From positions 62,001 through 126,000 of the forward strand of contig NZ_BOMZ01000044.1 in assembly GCF_016862455.1 (NCBI RefSeq): a stretch of 64,000 nucleotides of DNA, given 5' to 3'. Of the stretch, positions 16,255 to 23,684 are shown piece by piece. Both the position numbers and the translations under genes were made by a program. The notes under the pieces are model-generated. The model was given only the letters and a program-made list of their open reading frames with translations, did no database searches and had not been told where the DNA came from. The number at the start of each line of letters is the position of its first letter. Position 1 is the first letter of the stretch. The stretch is from Actinoplanes utahensis (GTDB taxonomy: Bacteria > Actinomycetota > Actinomycetes > Mycobacteriales > Micromonosporaceae).

Positions 16255-17082
16255 TTACGTGTTGCGCCAGGTCGGGGCGGTGGTGCCGGTCAGCCGGTGG
16301 ACCATGCCGGCCATCGACGCCCACAAGGTTCGTGACACCGAGGATTCGGGGCGGCTCTCGTATTCGCGGGCCAGGCGGCGGTGCAGCATGAGGGTGCCGT
16401 AGACCTGCTCGACGATCCACCGTTTCTTGACCGGCACGAACCCCGGCTGGGTGTCGGTGCGTTTGACGACTTCGACGTCGATGCCCAGCACGGCGCCGTG
16501 CACGCCGACGTCCTGCTTGAACCCGGCGTCGACCCAGGCCACGGTCACCGTCGGGGTATGTGCCGCGACCTTGTCCAACAGTTTGATGCCGATCGCGTTG
16601 TCGGTGACCGACGCAGCGGTCACCACCGCGATGATCAGGCCGAGGGCGTCCACGGCCAGCCCGCGTTTGCGGCCCGGAACCTTCTTGCCGGCGTCCTTGC
16701 CGGTGGTGGCCGCGGGAACATGGTTCGCGGCCCGGATCGACTGGGTGTCCACCGCGACCGCGGTCGGATCCTCACGGCGGCCGGCGCTCTCCCTCGCCTG
16801 GCAGCGCAGCAGGTCATGGATTACCTGGTCGGTGCCGTCGTCACGCCACCACGCGAAGTAGTAGTAGGTGGTGGACTTCTGCGGCAGGTCGTGCGGCAGA
16901 TATGCCCACTGACAGCCGGTGCGGGTCTGGTAGAGGATCGCGTTCACGATCTCCCGCAGATCATGGTCACCAGTGCGGCCGGCTACCGAAACGCGCTTGG
17001 CCCGCCAGGCTTCCAGGAACGGGCCGAGCAACGCCCACTGCGCATCGGTCACGTCGCTGGGGTACGGCTTTCGATCACCCAT
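16255..17082 (-). CDS. IS5-family transposase, 275 aa
   Basis: DDE transposase. The N-terminal segment YPSDVTDAQWALLGPFLEAW is the family's DUF4096-like start, and CQWAYLPHDLPQKSTTYYYF follows. Catalytic residues are Asp in VAVDTQSIRAA, Asp in VAWVDAGFKQD and Glu in RWIVEQVYGTLMLHRRLARE; all three are present and the reading frame is open, so the enzyme may be active. Length is normal. Base composition is slightly below that of its neighbours. Confidence 0.95.
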   Translation of the reverse strand: MGDRKPYPSDVTDAQWALLGPFLEAWRAKRVSVAGRTGDHDLREIVNAILYQTRTGCQWAYLPHDLPQKSTTYYYFAWWRDDGTDQVIHDLLRCQARESAGRREDPTAVAVDTQSIRAANHVPAATTGKDAGKKVPGRKRGLAVDALGLIIAVVTAASVTDNAIGIKLLDKVAAHTPTVTVAWVDAGFKQDVGVHGAVLGIDVEVVKRTDTQPGFVPVKKRWIVEQVYGTLMLHRRLAREYESRPESSVSRTLWASMAGMVHRLTGTTAPTWRNT

Positions 17083-17135
17083 GACCGGGCCAACGCGCAG
17101 CTACCACCCCGGTCGTGACCGGGATTCATCTTTCA

Positions 17136-17361
17136 CGCCATCGAGTGATCACTATCTACAGCGAACCCGCAGAATGTTCTCCAAACGGACCCAACGCATA
17201 GATCAACCTGAAGGATGTCGAACCTCCTCTCCGACCACCACGCGGTCCAAGTGCGGCCACGTACCCAAATCAGGCACCGTTCCAGTTACACGCGGCCTAG
17301 ACATCGACTGACCTACATGCAATTTGATCATTTAACAACATCCATACAGGAGCCAGGAGCA
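17136..17361. other. Non-coding, lower-GC stretch right of the IS element
   Basis: No convincing gene. The sequence is clearly A/T-richer than the window (for example around 17300-17345) and differs in texture from flanking host DNA, which suggests acquired or decayed sequence. Confidence 0.5.
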
Positions 17362-17460
17362 GACCGATAACGGGATGCCCCACCACCGCTTCAGCAGCCG
17401 GAATCAACAGCCTGGCAACGCGACTGAAGGCTGCAAAGTTAGCAACTAAAATGGGCTCCT
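17362..17460 (+). pseudogene. Remnant of a paralogue of the sigma-linked membrane protein
   Basis: At about 17395-17450 the DNA reads AAGINSLATRLKAAKLATK, almost the same as the last residues (PAGINGLATRLKAAQIDN) of the membrane protein encoded at 18534-19478. DNA identity is high for about 40 bases and fades upstream. The normal stop is missing, and nothing of the rest of the gene is seen between here and the IS element. A hairpin follows at a similar distance as behind the intact gene. Confidence 0.7.
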
Positions 17461-17483
17461 TATGGAGCGCTTTCTCTGCACGG

Positions 17484-17520
17484 TCGGCGGCCCTTCAGGA
17501 AAACTCTGAGGGGCCGCCGA
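17484..17520 (+). terminator. Hairpin after the gene remnant
   Basis: TCGGCGGCCCTTCAG (17484-17498) pairs with CTGAGGGGCCGCCGA (17506-17520) at 14 of 15 positions, 7-nt loop. Probably the surviving terminator of the lost paralogue. Confidence 0.7.
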
Positions 17521-17911
17521 AACGCGTGGCAAGACGATGGACCCCCTAATACAGGACGTCATTCCTGGGGTTGCAGACATGCTCACCGCTGCCAGTATTG
17601 ATCCGGTCCGTCAGCTGGCCGAACCGGCCTTTGGTTGCCGGACTAGTACGCGCCGACGTTCCCCAACCATGCCTGCCTTCTCAGGTTGAGGATGGCCGTA
17701 GTCATCCTCAGTACATTGCTTCGCCGCTGCCGGACGATCATGGGGTTCGCATGCGTTCCGATGGTAGATGCGCTTGAAGCATCGCCGAGACCGGTGGCGG
17801 ACGCCGGACCGGGCCGTCCCGGACCTCTGGTGGCCGTTGCCGTTGTCGGCCGAGCGGCGTGAACCGGCCAGCGTCGAGATGGCGAGACATCACAACATTG
17901 CTCACGTGACT
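17521..17911. other. Intergenic region upstream of the sigma operon
   Basis: No gene is recognised. A 45-codon open frame from ATG 17536 has no ribosome site and no known motif. The DNA remains below the window's GC level. Confidence 0.4.
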
Positions 17912-17923
17912 GGAGGACCGAGT

Positions 17924-17953
17924 ATGGCTTCAACGAGACGGCGTCGCCGGTGA
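17924..17953 (+). CDS. Leader peptide MASTRRRRR upstream of the sigma factor
   Basis: Nine codons then TGA. A strong ribosome site, GGAGG at 17912-17916, stands seven bases before the ATG, whereas the sigma gene itself has no ribosome site. The stop codon shares one base with the sigma ATG (TGATG, 17951-17955), so ribosomes finishing the leader can restart on the sigma gene. The five Arg codons are AGA, CGG, CGT, CGC and CGG, including the codon AGA, which is rare in such genomes. An upstream in-frame start at 17768 exists but lacks a ribosome site. Confidence 0.6.
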   Translation: MASTRRRRR

Positions 17954-18537
17954 TGCTGAACATGGGCCAACGCGAATCCGACTCTGCCGTAATCGAGGCG
18001 TCAGGCCGCGACCCGGAGATGTTCGGACTCATCTATGATCGGTACGCGGCGATGCTGTACCGGTTTGCCTTCCGGCGCCTTGGCGCGGAGGCGGCCGAGG
18101 ACGTGGTGGCGGAGACTTTCCTGGCAGCATTCCGGCGGCGGGCCAGTTACGACATCGACCGCGCCGACGCCCGGCCCTGGCTATTCGGGATCCTGGTCAA
18201 GGAGATCAGCCGGCACCACCGTATCGAGGACGCGCGATTGCGCGCGGCCGCCGCTTTGAGGGCTCCGCGGAACGACGAGGGCCTGGCCGACCGGGTAGCG
18301 GAAGTGGTCAGCGCAGGCGCCGCCGGCGGTGTGCTGGCGGCGGCCTTGGCTGAGCTGAAGGGCCGCGACCGCGACGTGCTGCTGCTGATCGCGTGGAGCG
18401 ATCTCAGCTACGACGAAACCGCAACCGCCCTCGGCATCGCGATCGGGACCGTGCGCTCCCGGCTGAACCGTGCTCGCCGCCAGATCCGTGAGGCGTTGGG
18501 CAGTACTGACCCGACCCGCATGACGGAGGAATCATGA
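17953..18537 (+). CDS. ECF-type RNA polymerase sigma factor, 194 aa
   Basis: Directs RNA polymerase to a small regulon. Region 2 spans about residues 20-90 (FGLIYDRYAAMLYRFAFRRL, then AEDVVAETFLAAFRRRASYD and RPWLFGILVKEISRHHR); region 4 spans about 130-180 (LAELKGRDRDVLLLIAWSDL and ALGIAIGTVRSRLNRARRQI). There is no region 1 or 3. The start ATG 17953 overlaps the leader stop; ATG 17962 is a second option. The gene end overlaps the next start as ATGA, coupling it to a membrane protein that is probably its anti-sigma or signal partner. Confidence 0.9.
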   Translation: MLNMGQRESDSAVIEASGRDPEMFGLIYDRYAAMLYRFAFRRLGAEAAEDVVAETFLAAFRRRASYDIDRADARPWLFGILVKEISRHHRIEDARLRAAAALRAPRNDEGLADRVAEVVSAGAAGGVLAAALAELKGRDRDVLLLIAWSDLSYDETATALGIAIGTVRSRLNRARRQIREALGSTDPTRMTEES

Positions 18538-19478
18538 CCGACGAACTGCACCTGCTCGACCGGCTCGGCACCCAGCTCGATCCGCCGGACGGCCCGTCCG
18601 CGGCGTTGCGCTCCCGCGTCATGGCGGAGTTCGTGGCCGACGGCACGCTGCCGCATGCGACAACTCCGCTGCCGCGTCGAGGCGCCCTTGCTAGCTGGAT
18701 GCGTCAGCTGCGTTCGCCGGAATCCACGACCCGGTCCTGGTGGCTGCTGCCAGGGCTGGCAGCAGCCGTAGCGGCGGTTTTGGCCGGGCCCTTCATCGTG
18801 GGCCTCTGGCCGGAAGGTGGGCCGCGGACCGGTCCGGCACCGGATTCCGCACCTGCGACCTTCGCGCCCGGCGCCACCGCGGCACGCGCGGTGGACACGT
18901 CCGTCTTCGGCAAGGCCGGCTCCGATCGCTCCGATTACATGGTGTTCAAAAGCCCGGAGACTCTGGCGGCGGACAAGAACGTCACGGCGGTATTCGCCGG
19001 ACAGGTCGTGGGATTTACTCAGGGACGGGCGCTATCCGGTGATGGATTAGAACAAAAGCACGTCGTCATGAAAGTCTCGGTAAGTAAGGCCATCAAAGGG
19101 CCGGACGGCGATGGAGGCTTCGCGTACGTCGAAATGCCCCAGCCGATCTGCGCCCGCAACGTCCCGTGTTCAACCGTTGCAGACTTCAACAAGGCTGTCC
19201 CCACCGGCACGAAGGTCATGGTTTTCGGAGAGGACGCCACAGAGGTGGCGCCTGCCGGCGGACGGTTCTCCAACAACCAGGCAGGCCGGCCGGCCGACGC
19301 CCGCCTCATCCAGCCGACTCCCCAGGGCCTGCTCTTTGAGAGCGCAACTGCCGAAGGCTCGACCATCGTGGGCGCCTATGAGAAGGTCGAAGATATGCCA
19401 ATCGGATGGCACAAAGATCTTCCAGCCGGAATCAACGGCCTGGCAACGCGACTGAAGGCGGCTCAGATTGACAACTGA
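18534..19478 (+). CDS. Single-pass membrane protein coupled to the ECF sigma factor, 314 aa
   Basis: A cytoplasmic N-terminus of about 65 residues (DELHLLDRLGTQLDPPDGPS) is followed by one membrane helix, WWLLPGLAAAVAAVLAGPFI, and an outside domain of about 220 residues with VTAVFAGQVVGFTQG, HVVMKVSVSKAIKG and a two-Cys loop PICARNVPCSTV. The layout and ATGA coupling match proteins that act as anti-sigma factors or sensors for their sigma, often annotated CU044_5270-like. No zinc-binding HxxxCxxC motif is present, so it is not a ZAS-type anti-sigma. Partner role is inferred from position. A remnant of a second copy lies 1.1 kb upstream. Confidence 0.8.
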   Translation: MTDELHLLDRLGTQLDPPDGPSAALRSRVMAEFVADGTLPHATTPLPRRGALASWMRQLRSPESTTRSWWLLPGLAAAVAAVLAGPFIVGLWPEGGPRTGPAPDSAPATFAPGATAARAVDTSVFGKAGSDRSDYMVFKSPETLAADKNVTAVFAGQVVGFTQGRALSGDGLEQKHVVMKVSVSKAIKGPDGDGGFAYVEMPQPICARNVPCSTVADFNKAVPTGTKVMVFGEDATEVAPAGGRFSNNQAGRPADARLIQPTPQGLLFESATAEGSTIVGAYEKVEDMPIGWHKDLPAGINGLATRLKAAQIDN

Positions 19479-19556
19479 TACAGCCGTGAACTGATCTGAG
19501 CGGCCACTGGCCCGCAACGCAGACAAGTGCGTGCTCAATCCTAGTGGCGTCAAACC

Positions 19557-19599
19557 CGAAGGGGCTCTCGCCAGTCTGTGACCTGCGAGAGCCCCTTCG
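19557..19599 (+). terminator. Strong hairpin after the sigma operon
   Basis: A 15-bp perfect stem: CGAAGGGGCTCTCGC (19557-19571) with GCGAGAGCCCCTTCG (19585-19599), 13-nt loop, followed by CTTTCGG. A factor-independent terminator is likely. Confidence 0.85.
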
Positions 19600-19603
19600 C
19601 TTT

Positions 19604-19623
19604 CGGTCTGACAGGATTCGAAC
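19604..19623 (-). other. tRNA 3'-end-like fragment
   Basis: Read on the minus strand this is GTTCGAATCCTGTCAGACCG, the form of a T-loop, 3' half T-stem and acceptor end. The bases before it do not pair to make a T-arm and no anticodon arm is seen, so it is not a working tRNA. Such scraps are typical attachment-site relics of integrated elements. The rest of the gap to 19895 shows no gene. Confidence 0.4.
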
Positions 19624-19895
19624 TTAGAGGCCGGTTACAAATGGCTAAAGCCGTTCCATGAACGCACTATTACCGTGCCCTGCCCGCATACATCCCGCCA
19701 TGACCAGGGCAAAGACGGCGCAGGGGCCGCCACGGTTGGGCCGGTAGGTCGCTCGGTTGATGGTGGATGAGCCCTCCGCCGGTTCGGCGCTCTCCGCCGA
19801 CAGGGCGCCTGAGCAGCAAGCCTGCGTCACCTTGGAAAAGTGAAACGTACCCGAGCGTCCCGAATCGCCCTCTGAGAACCAGCCGGGGTGTTCGC

Positions 19896-21074
19896 TCAGG
19901 CGGTGAGCAGTTCGGCTTCGACGAGGTCGGCGGCCCGGTCGGCGCCACCGGCCTCCCGGGCCTGACGTCGCAGCTCGGCGCTGCGGGCGAGAACCACCGG
20001 ATCGCCGGTCAGCTCGAGCAGCGCGGATCGGAGCTCGGCGGCCGTCACGGTGGCGCCGTCGACGACCCGGGCGACACCGAGTGCGGCCAACTGCTCCGCG
20101 TTCGCGAACTGGTCGGCGGCCTGCGGGACGGCGATCATCGGGGTCCCGCAGTAGAGACCCTCACTGCTGCCGCCCATGCCCGCGTGGGTGACGAAGGCGT
20201 CGGCCTGCTCCAGGACGGCGAGCTGCGGCACCCAGGAACGCACCTCGACACCGTCCGGCACCTCGCCCAGCTCGGCCGGGTCGACGTGCTTGCCGATCTG
20301 CAGGACGGTGTGCCAGCCGGGCAGGTCACCGAAGGCGGCGATCGCGCGCCGGTAGAACTCCGGCTGCCTGGTGAACTCGGAACCGAGCGAGACCAGCAGA
20401 ACCTTCTCCGCGCCGGCCGGGCGGGCCCAGGAGCCCTGATGGGAACGGTCGCCGAGGACCGGGCCGACGAAGCTGTAGACCGAGCGGTCCACCCGGTCCG
20501 CGTTCGGCTGGAGGGCCTCCGGCGGCAGGACCAGGCCGCGTACGGGACGGCCCTGGAACGCCATGCTGTCGGTGACCGAGGAGCCCTCCGTGGTCAGCCA
20601 CTCGGTGAACCGCCGGTAGTAGCCGGCGCCGCGCGGGTCGGCCCGCATCGCCTCGACGACCGGCGCCATCTCCTCCTCGTAGCCTTCCCAGGCCACGAAC
20701 GTCGACGACAACTGGACGGCCCGAATGCCCCACTGCTCGCCGAGGAGCCGGGCCGGGGCACCCGCGATGTCGTACAGGAAGAGGTCCGGCTTGTCGTCCC
20801 GGTAGGCGGCCCGTAGCTGCGGCAGCATCGCGATCGCGTCGTCGAGGAAGAAGGTGAGCTGCTCGATCGGATCCTCGGTGCCGGCGCCGCCGTCGGCGGG
20901 GAGCTTCGACTCGTACGGCTTCAGCTCCGCGCCGGCGCCCTCGACGACATCGGCGAACCGGGCGTCGTTGGCGTAGGTGACCCGGTGACCGCGCCGGACG
21001 AGGGTGCGCACGATCTCCAGGCTCGGATTGACGTGCCCGTGGAACGGGATGCTGACGACGGCGATATGCGCCAT
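19896..21074 (-). CDS. MGT-family UDP-glycosyltransferase (macrolide glycosyltransferase type), 392 aa
   Basis: GT1-family enzyme that adds a sugar to a small hydrophobic acceptor. HIAVVSIPFHGHVNPSLEIV is the N-terminal acceptor-side motif with the catalytic His region; KVLLVSLGSEFTRQPEFYRR and the C-terminal WVPQLAVLEQADAFVTHAGM plus GGSSEGLYCGTPMIAVPQ form the UDP-sugar signature. The nearest characterised relatives (OleD, Mgt) glucosylate macrolides and protect the host. Start ATG 21074 is set by GGAGAG eight bases upstream; longer in-frame starts run into the operator region. Regulation: two identical operator palindromes lie in the 121-bp gap to the divergent TetR gene, so it is very probably repressed by that TetR and induced by a substrate-like compound. 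Confidence 0.92.
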   Translation of the reverse strand: MAHIAVVSIPFHGHVNPSLEIVRTLVRRGHRVTYANDARFADVVEGAGAELKPYESKLPADGGAGTEDPIEQLTFFLDDAIAMLPQLRAAYRDDKPDLFLYDIAGAPARLLGEQWGIRAVQLSSTFVAWEGYEEEMAPVVEAMRADPRGAGYYRRFTEWLTTEGSSVTDSMAFQGRPVRGLVLPPEALQPNADRVDRSVYSFVGPVLGDRSHQGSWARPAGAEKVLLVSLGSEFTRQPEFYRRAIAAFGDLPGWHTVLQIGKHVDPAELGEVPDGVEVRSWVPQLAVLEQADAFVTHAGMGGSSEGLYCGTPMIAVPQAADQFANAEQLAALGVARVVDGATVTAAELRSALLELTGDPVVLARSAELRRQAREAGGADRAADLVEAELLTA

Positions 21075-21100
21075 GGGTTCTCTCCTCATGCGGCTTGCAA

Positions 21101-21122
21101 CAAGACGAGACGTTGCGTCTCG
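21101..21122. promoter_or_regulatory. TetR operator, copy 1
   Basis: Contains the exact palindrome CGAGACGTTGCGTCTCG (21106-21122; 7-bp arms, 3-bp centre). The full 22-bp block is identical to copy 2. It lies 32 bp upstream of the glycosyltransferase start. Confidence 0.88.
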
Positions 21123-21158
21123 CATGGAACACAGCCTCACACGTCGTCTCGCCGCCGT

Positions 21159-21180
21159 CAAGACGAGACGTTGCGTCTCG
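21159..21180. promoter_or_regulatory. TetR operator, copy 2
   Basis: Identical 22-bp block with the palindrome at 21164-21180, 58 bp centre to centre from copy 1. It abuts the -10 hexamer of the TetR gene, so binding here would block its own transcription. Confidence 0.88.
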
Positions 21181-21183
21181 TTA

Positions 21184-21189
21184 TAGAAT
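21184..21189 (+). promoter_or_regulatory. -10 element of a leaderless tetR promoter
   Basis: TAGAAT at 21184-21189 lies six bases before the GTG start (21196), so the transcript should begin at or next to the start codon. No ribosome site precedes the gene, which agrees with a leaderless message. Confidence 0.6.
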
Positions 21190-21195
21190 TTCGGC

Positions 21196-21765
21196 GTGAC
21201 GCCCCGACGCAACGAGAACTCCCGCCGCGCGATCCTCACCGCCGCGCTGGAGCTGCTGACCGAGACCGGCTACACCGCCGTGACCATCGAGGCCATCGCC
21301 GCCCGCGCCGGCGTCGGCAAACAGACCATCTACCGCTGGTGGCGCGGCAAGGGCGCGGTGATCCTGGACGCCCTCACCGACGGCCTGCCCGATGTGATCG
21401 AACTGCCCGACAGCGGCGACCTGCGCACCGACCTGCGCGAGGTCCTCCGGGCCACGGTCGCCGAGTTCGCCGACCCGCGGATGTCCGCCACCACCCGAGC
21501 CCTCACCATCGAGACCCTCGCCGACGACGACCTGGCCGCCCAGGTCCGCGACCGCCTGCTGCGCCCCCAGCTCGACGCCGTCCGCGCCCGCCTCGCCTCC
21601 GCCCGCGACGCCGGCCAGGTCCGCCCCGACGCCCCCTTGGACCAGGTCGTCGAGTTGCTGTTCGGGCCGCTCTACCACCGCTGGCTGCTGCGCAACGGCC
21701 CGCTCACCGACACCTACGCCGACGGCATCGTCGACCTGACCCTGGCCGCCGTCACCCCGCGTTGA
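21196..21765 (+). CDS. TetR/AcrR-family repressor, 189 aa
   Basis: The N-terminal helix-turn-helix spans about residues 8-55: RRAILTAALELLTETGYTAV and IAARAGVGKQTIYRWWRGKG hold the recognition helix with the usual YRWW. The C-terminal 130 residues form the ligand-binding and dimer domain (TetR_C-type, LFGPLYHRWLLRNGPL). It is divergent from the macrolide-type glycosyltransferase, with two operator copies between them. The likely circuit is autorepression plus repression of the glycosyltransferase, relieved by a ligand. Confidence 0.92.
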   Translation: MTPRRNENSRRAILTAALELLTETGYTAVTIEAIAARAGVGKQTIYRWWRGKGAVILDALTDGLPDVIELPDSGDLRTDLREVLRATVAEFADPRMSATTRALTIETLADDDLAAQVRDRLLRPQLDAVRARLASARDAGQVRPDAPLDQVVELLFGPLYHRWLLRNGPLTDTYADGIVDLTLAAVTPR

Positions 21766-21781
21766 CCCGCGCCACGGGTCG

Positions 21782-22729
21782 TCATGCGGTGGGAATGGTG
21801 TGACCGTTCGCGGCCAGCCACTCGTCGAAGGTCTGCAGCCCCGGGTTGAGCCGGCGGACCTCGGCGAGGTCGCGGACGCCGGTGAAGTAGTCCGCGAACT
21901 CGGTGTAGTACTGCAGCATGTTGCCCGCCTCGTCGGCGCCGGGGAAGCCCAGACCACGGTAGGCGTCGTGGCTGAGCGGACGGTAGACGACCGGCTCCCC
22001 GACGGCCCGGCTCAGGCCGGCCGCGATCTGCTCGCCGGTCAGGTGCTCGCCGGCGATGTGGACGGTGCGGCCCACATACTCGTCACCGGCGCGGAAGATG
22101 CCGTACGCGGTCCGGCCGATGTCGGCGACCGCGATCCCGGCGAGCCTGCTGCCGCCCATCGGCAGGCTCAGCGTGAGCACGCCGTCCGCATCCCGGGTGG
22201 CGCCCCAGCCGTTGGCGAGGTTCTCCCAGTAGAAGGTGGTCCGCAGGAACGTGGTCGGCACCCCGGCCGCCCGGAACAGCCCGTCCGCCTCGGCCTTGGC
22301 GTCGAAGTGCGGAACCTTGTACCTGCCCTGGAGGGTCGGCATCCGGTCGTCGTCCACCGGGATGTGGTCGCGGGTGTCCTCCAGGGTGGACCAGATCACG
22401 TGCCTCAGGCCGGTCCGTTTCGCGGCGCCCGCCAGGTCGGCGGCCTCCTCGAGCTCCCTCTCCGCGGACATGTGCGCCCAGAAGTCGGTCACCAGGAAGG
22501 CGCCGTACGCTCCGGTGAACGCCCGTTCCAGGCTCCCGGCGTCGTAGTTGTCGGCCTGCACCACCTCGGCGCCGAGCTTCACCAGCTCCTGCGCGCGGGG
22601 CGAGGTGGTATCCCGGGTCAGGGCCCGGACCGCGTACTCACCCGAGGGGTCGGCAAGGATCGCCTCGACCAGTCCGCCACCCTGGGAACCGGTGGCGCCG
22701 ACAACCGCGATGATCTTCTGCTGGCTCAT
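21782..22729 (-). CDS. NmrA/NAD(P)H-binding family protein, 315 aa
   Basis: Atypical short-chain dehydrogenase fold. KIIAVVGATGSQGGGLVEAI is the dinucleotide-binding loop (GATGSQGG), VRALTRDTTSPRAQEL follows, and LRHVIWSTLEDTRDH lies in place of the catalytic strand; the YxxxK pair is represented only by GRYKVPHFDAKAE. NmrA-type proteins sense NAD(P) redox state or reduce quinones. ATG 22729 is chosen, with GGAGAG upstream; GTG 22738 is also in frame. It converges on the TetR gene with a 16-bp gap, so it may or may not belong to that module. Confidence 0.85.
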   Translation of the reverse strand: MSQQKIIAVVGATGSQGGGLVEAILADPSGEYAVRALTRDTTSPRAQELVKLGAEVVQADNYDAGSLERAFTGAYGAFLVTDFWAHMSAERELEEAADLAGAAKRTGLRHVIWSTLEDTRDHIPVDDDRMPTLQGRYKVPHFDAKAEADGLFRAAGVPTTFLRTTFYWENLANGWGATRDADGVLTLSLPMGGSRLAGIAVADIGRTAYGIFRAGDEYVGRTVHIAGEHLTGEQIAAGLSRAVGEPVVYRPLSHDAYRGLGFPGADEAGNMLQYYTEFADYFTGVRDLAEVRRLNPGLQTFDEWLAANGHTIPTA

Positions 22730-22738
22730 TCCGATCAC

Positions 22739-23171
22739 TCTCTCCGTTACCGGTGAGGGGCTCTCTGTGCCTCTCCTGACCCGCTCAACCTGAGCAAGGA
22801 ATCGATGATTCCCGATGGAACGAGACGGCGGTCACGCCGCACCGCGACCCCGCCGGCGGTGGCCGCGTCCCCGTCCCGCGTGCGCAACGGGCAGGGCTCG
22901 GCGCGCCGCTCCAGCGCCAGCCGCCCCGGCACGCCGCCGCCGTCCCGCGGCGCCCAGCGCAGGTCGACGCCCGGCGGCACCCGGAAGTCCTGCCGGTCGT
23001 CCGGTGGCCAGGTACTGCGCGTACCACAGGCCGTCGGCAGCTTCAGCGCGTCCTGGCCGGGCCGGGGCAGGAACAGCCGAAACCTAGGCTTCTCGGCCGG
23101 TCCAGGGGCGGGCGCGGCGCCCGCCTCCGCACTGACGACCATCCGGGGCGGGGCTGCGGGCGACTGCCATC
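22739..23171. other. Gap between the NmrA-like and membrane-protein genes
   Basis: A minus-strand open frame (22747-23142, 131 codons, starting MVVSAEAGAAPAPGP) fills most of it. It has no recognisable domain and a composition that any GC-rich sequence could give, so I do not call it a gene. A fragment of a decayed gene is possible. Confidence 0.35.
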
Positions 23172-23684
23172 ATGATTCCTGTGAATCTCCAGAGCACGGC
23201 GCACCGGATCGCATGGGGCCTGATCCTGCTCGTTCTGTGCCTCCTCGGCGTCGAGTCCTACGGCGGCTTGCTGGAATGGAGGTTCCAGATCAACGCGGTA
23301 CCGGTCGAGGCACGCGTCGACCGGGCGTCCGTCGCCCCGGACTGGACCGTGGCCTTCCCGTGGAACGGTGAGCTGCACACCGCCTACACCGAACGGCTGT
23401 CCGGATCGCCGCTGGAAGGCGACCGGATCCCGATCCTGGTCGACCCGAACGACCCGGCGATCGTGGCGTCCCCGGGAATGACCCTCGACGACTGGTCGGA
23501 CCTGCCCGATCTCATCGCCGTGTGCGTGGTCTTCGTGCTGATCGCCGTCCTCATCCTCTGGCGGGTCCGCCTCCCCGCCGTGCCGCCGGCCCCGCCGCTC
23601 CCGCGCCCCCGCGGCACAGCGAACCGCTTCCGCCACCCCGGCGGCCGCCGCCCCGCCCGCCGCCGCCAGACCCGCCGCCACTGA
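23172..23684 (+). CDS. Two-TM membrane protein, DUF3592-like, 170 aa
   Basis: A first membrane helix (IAWGLILLVLCLLGVESYGG) is followed by an outside domain of about 85 residues with beta strands (VPVEARVDRA, WTVAFPWNGELHTAYTERL, GDRIPILVDPNDPAIV) and a second helix (LIAVCVVFVLIAVLILW). The phrase GDRIPILVDPNDP is typical of DUF3592. The C-terminus is an Arg/Pro-rich basic tail facing the cytoplasm. Function of the family is unknown. The gene stands alone. Confidence 0.7.
   Translation: MIPVNLQSTAHRIAWGLILLVLCLLGVESYGGLLEWRFQINAVPVEARVDRASVAPDWTVAFPWNGELHTAYTERLSGSPLEGDRIPILVDPNDPAIVASPGMTLDDWSDLPDLIAVCVVFVLIAVLILWRVRLPAVPPAPPLPRPRGTANRFRHPGGRRPARRRQTRRH

Larger units (their letters stand above)
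15820..17135 (-). mobile_element. IS5-family insertion sequence with accessory gene (ends approximate)
   Basis: The transposase gene and a downstream accessory gene lie 10 bp apart on the minus strand. The ends are estimated: TGAGAG at 15820 and its weakly matching complement ending at 17135 (TGAAAG) pair at about 10 of 19 bases, too poor to be sure. No target duplication was found. The left end lies inside palindrome copy C; the right end abuts lower-GC DNA and a gene remnant. Confidence 0.55.

Noticed and set aside
15820..17135. Defined terminal inverted repeats of the IS element
   Set aside because: The best pair matches at only about 10 of 19 bases and no target duplication was found, so the ends are given as approximate.
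17643..18032. A minus-strand gene overlapping the start of the sigma factor
   Set aside because: Its last residues (ILNLRRQAWLGNVGAY) look protein-like, but the rest is low-complexity and lies antisense to the clearly coding sigma gene.
19604..19680. A tRNA gene on the minus strand
   Set aside because: Only the last 20 bases look like a tRNA; there is no matching T-stem 5' half, anticodon arm or acceptor partner.
22747..23142. A 131-codon gene on the minus strand
   Set aside because: No domain, no ribosome site, and composition as expected by chance in this DNA. Kept only as a description of the gap.
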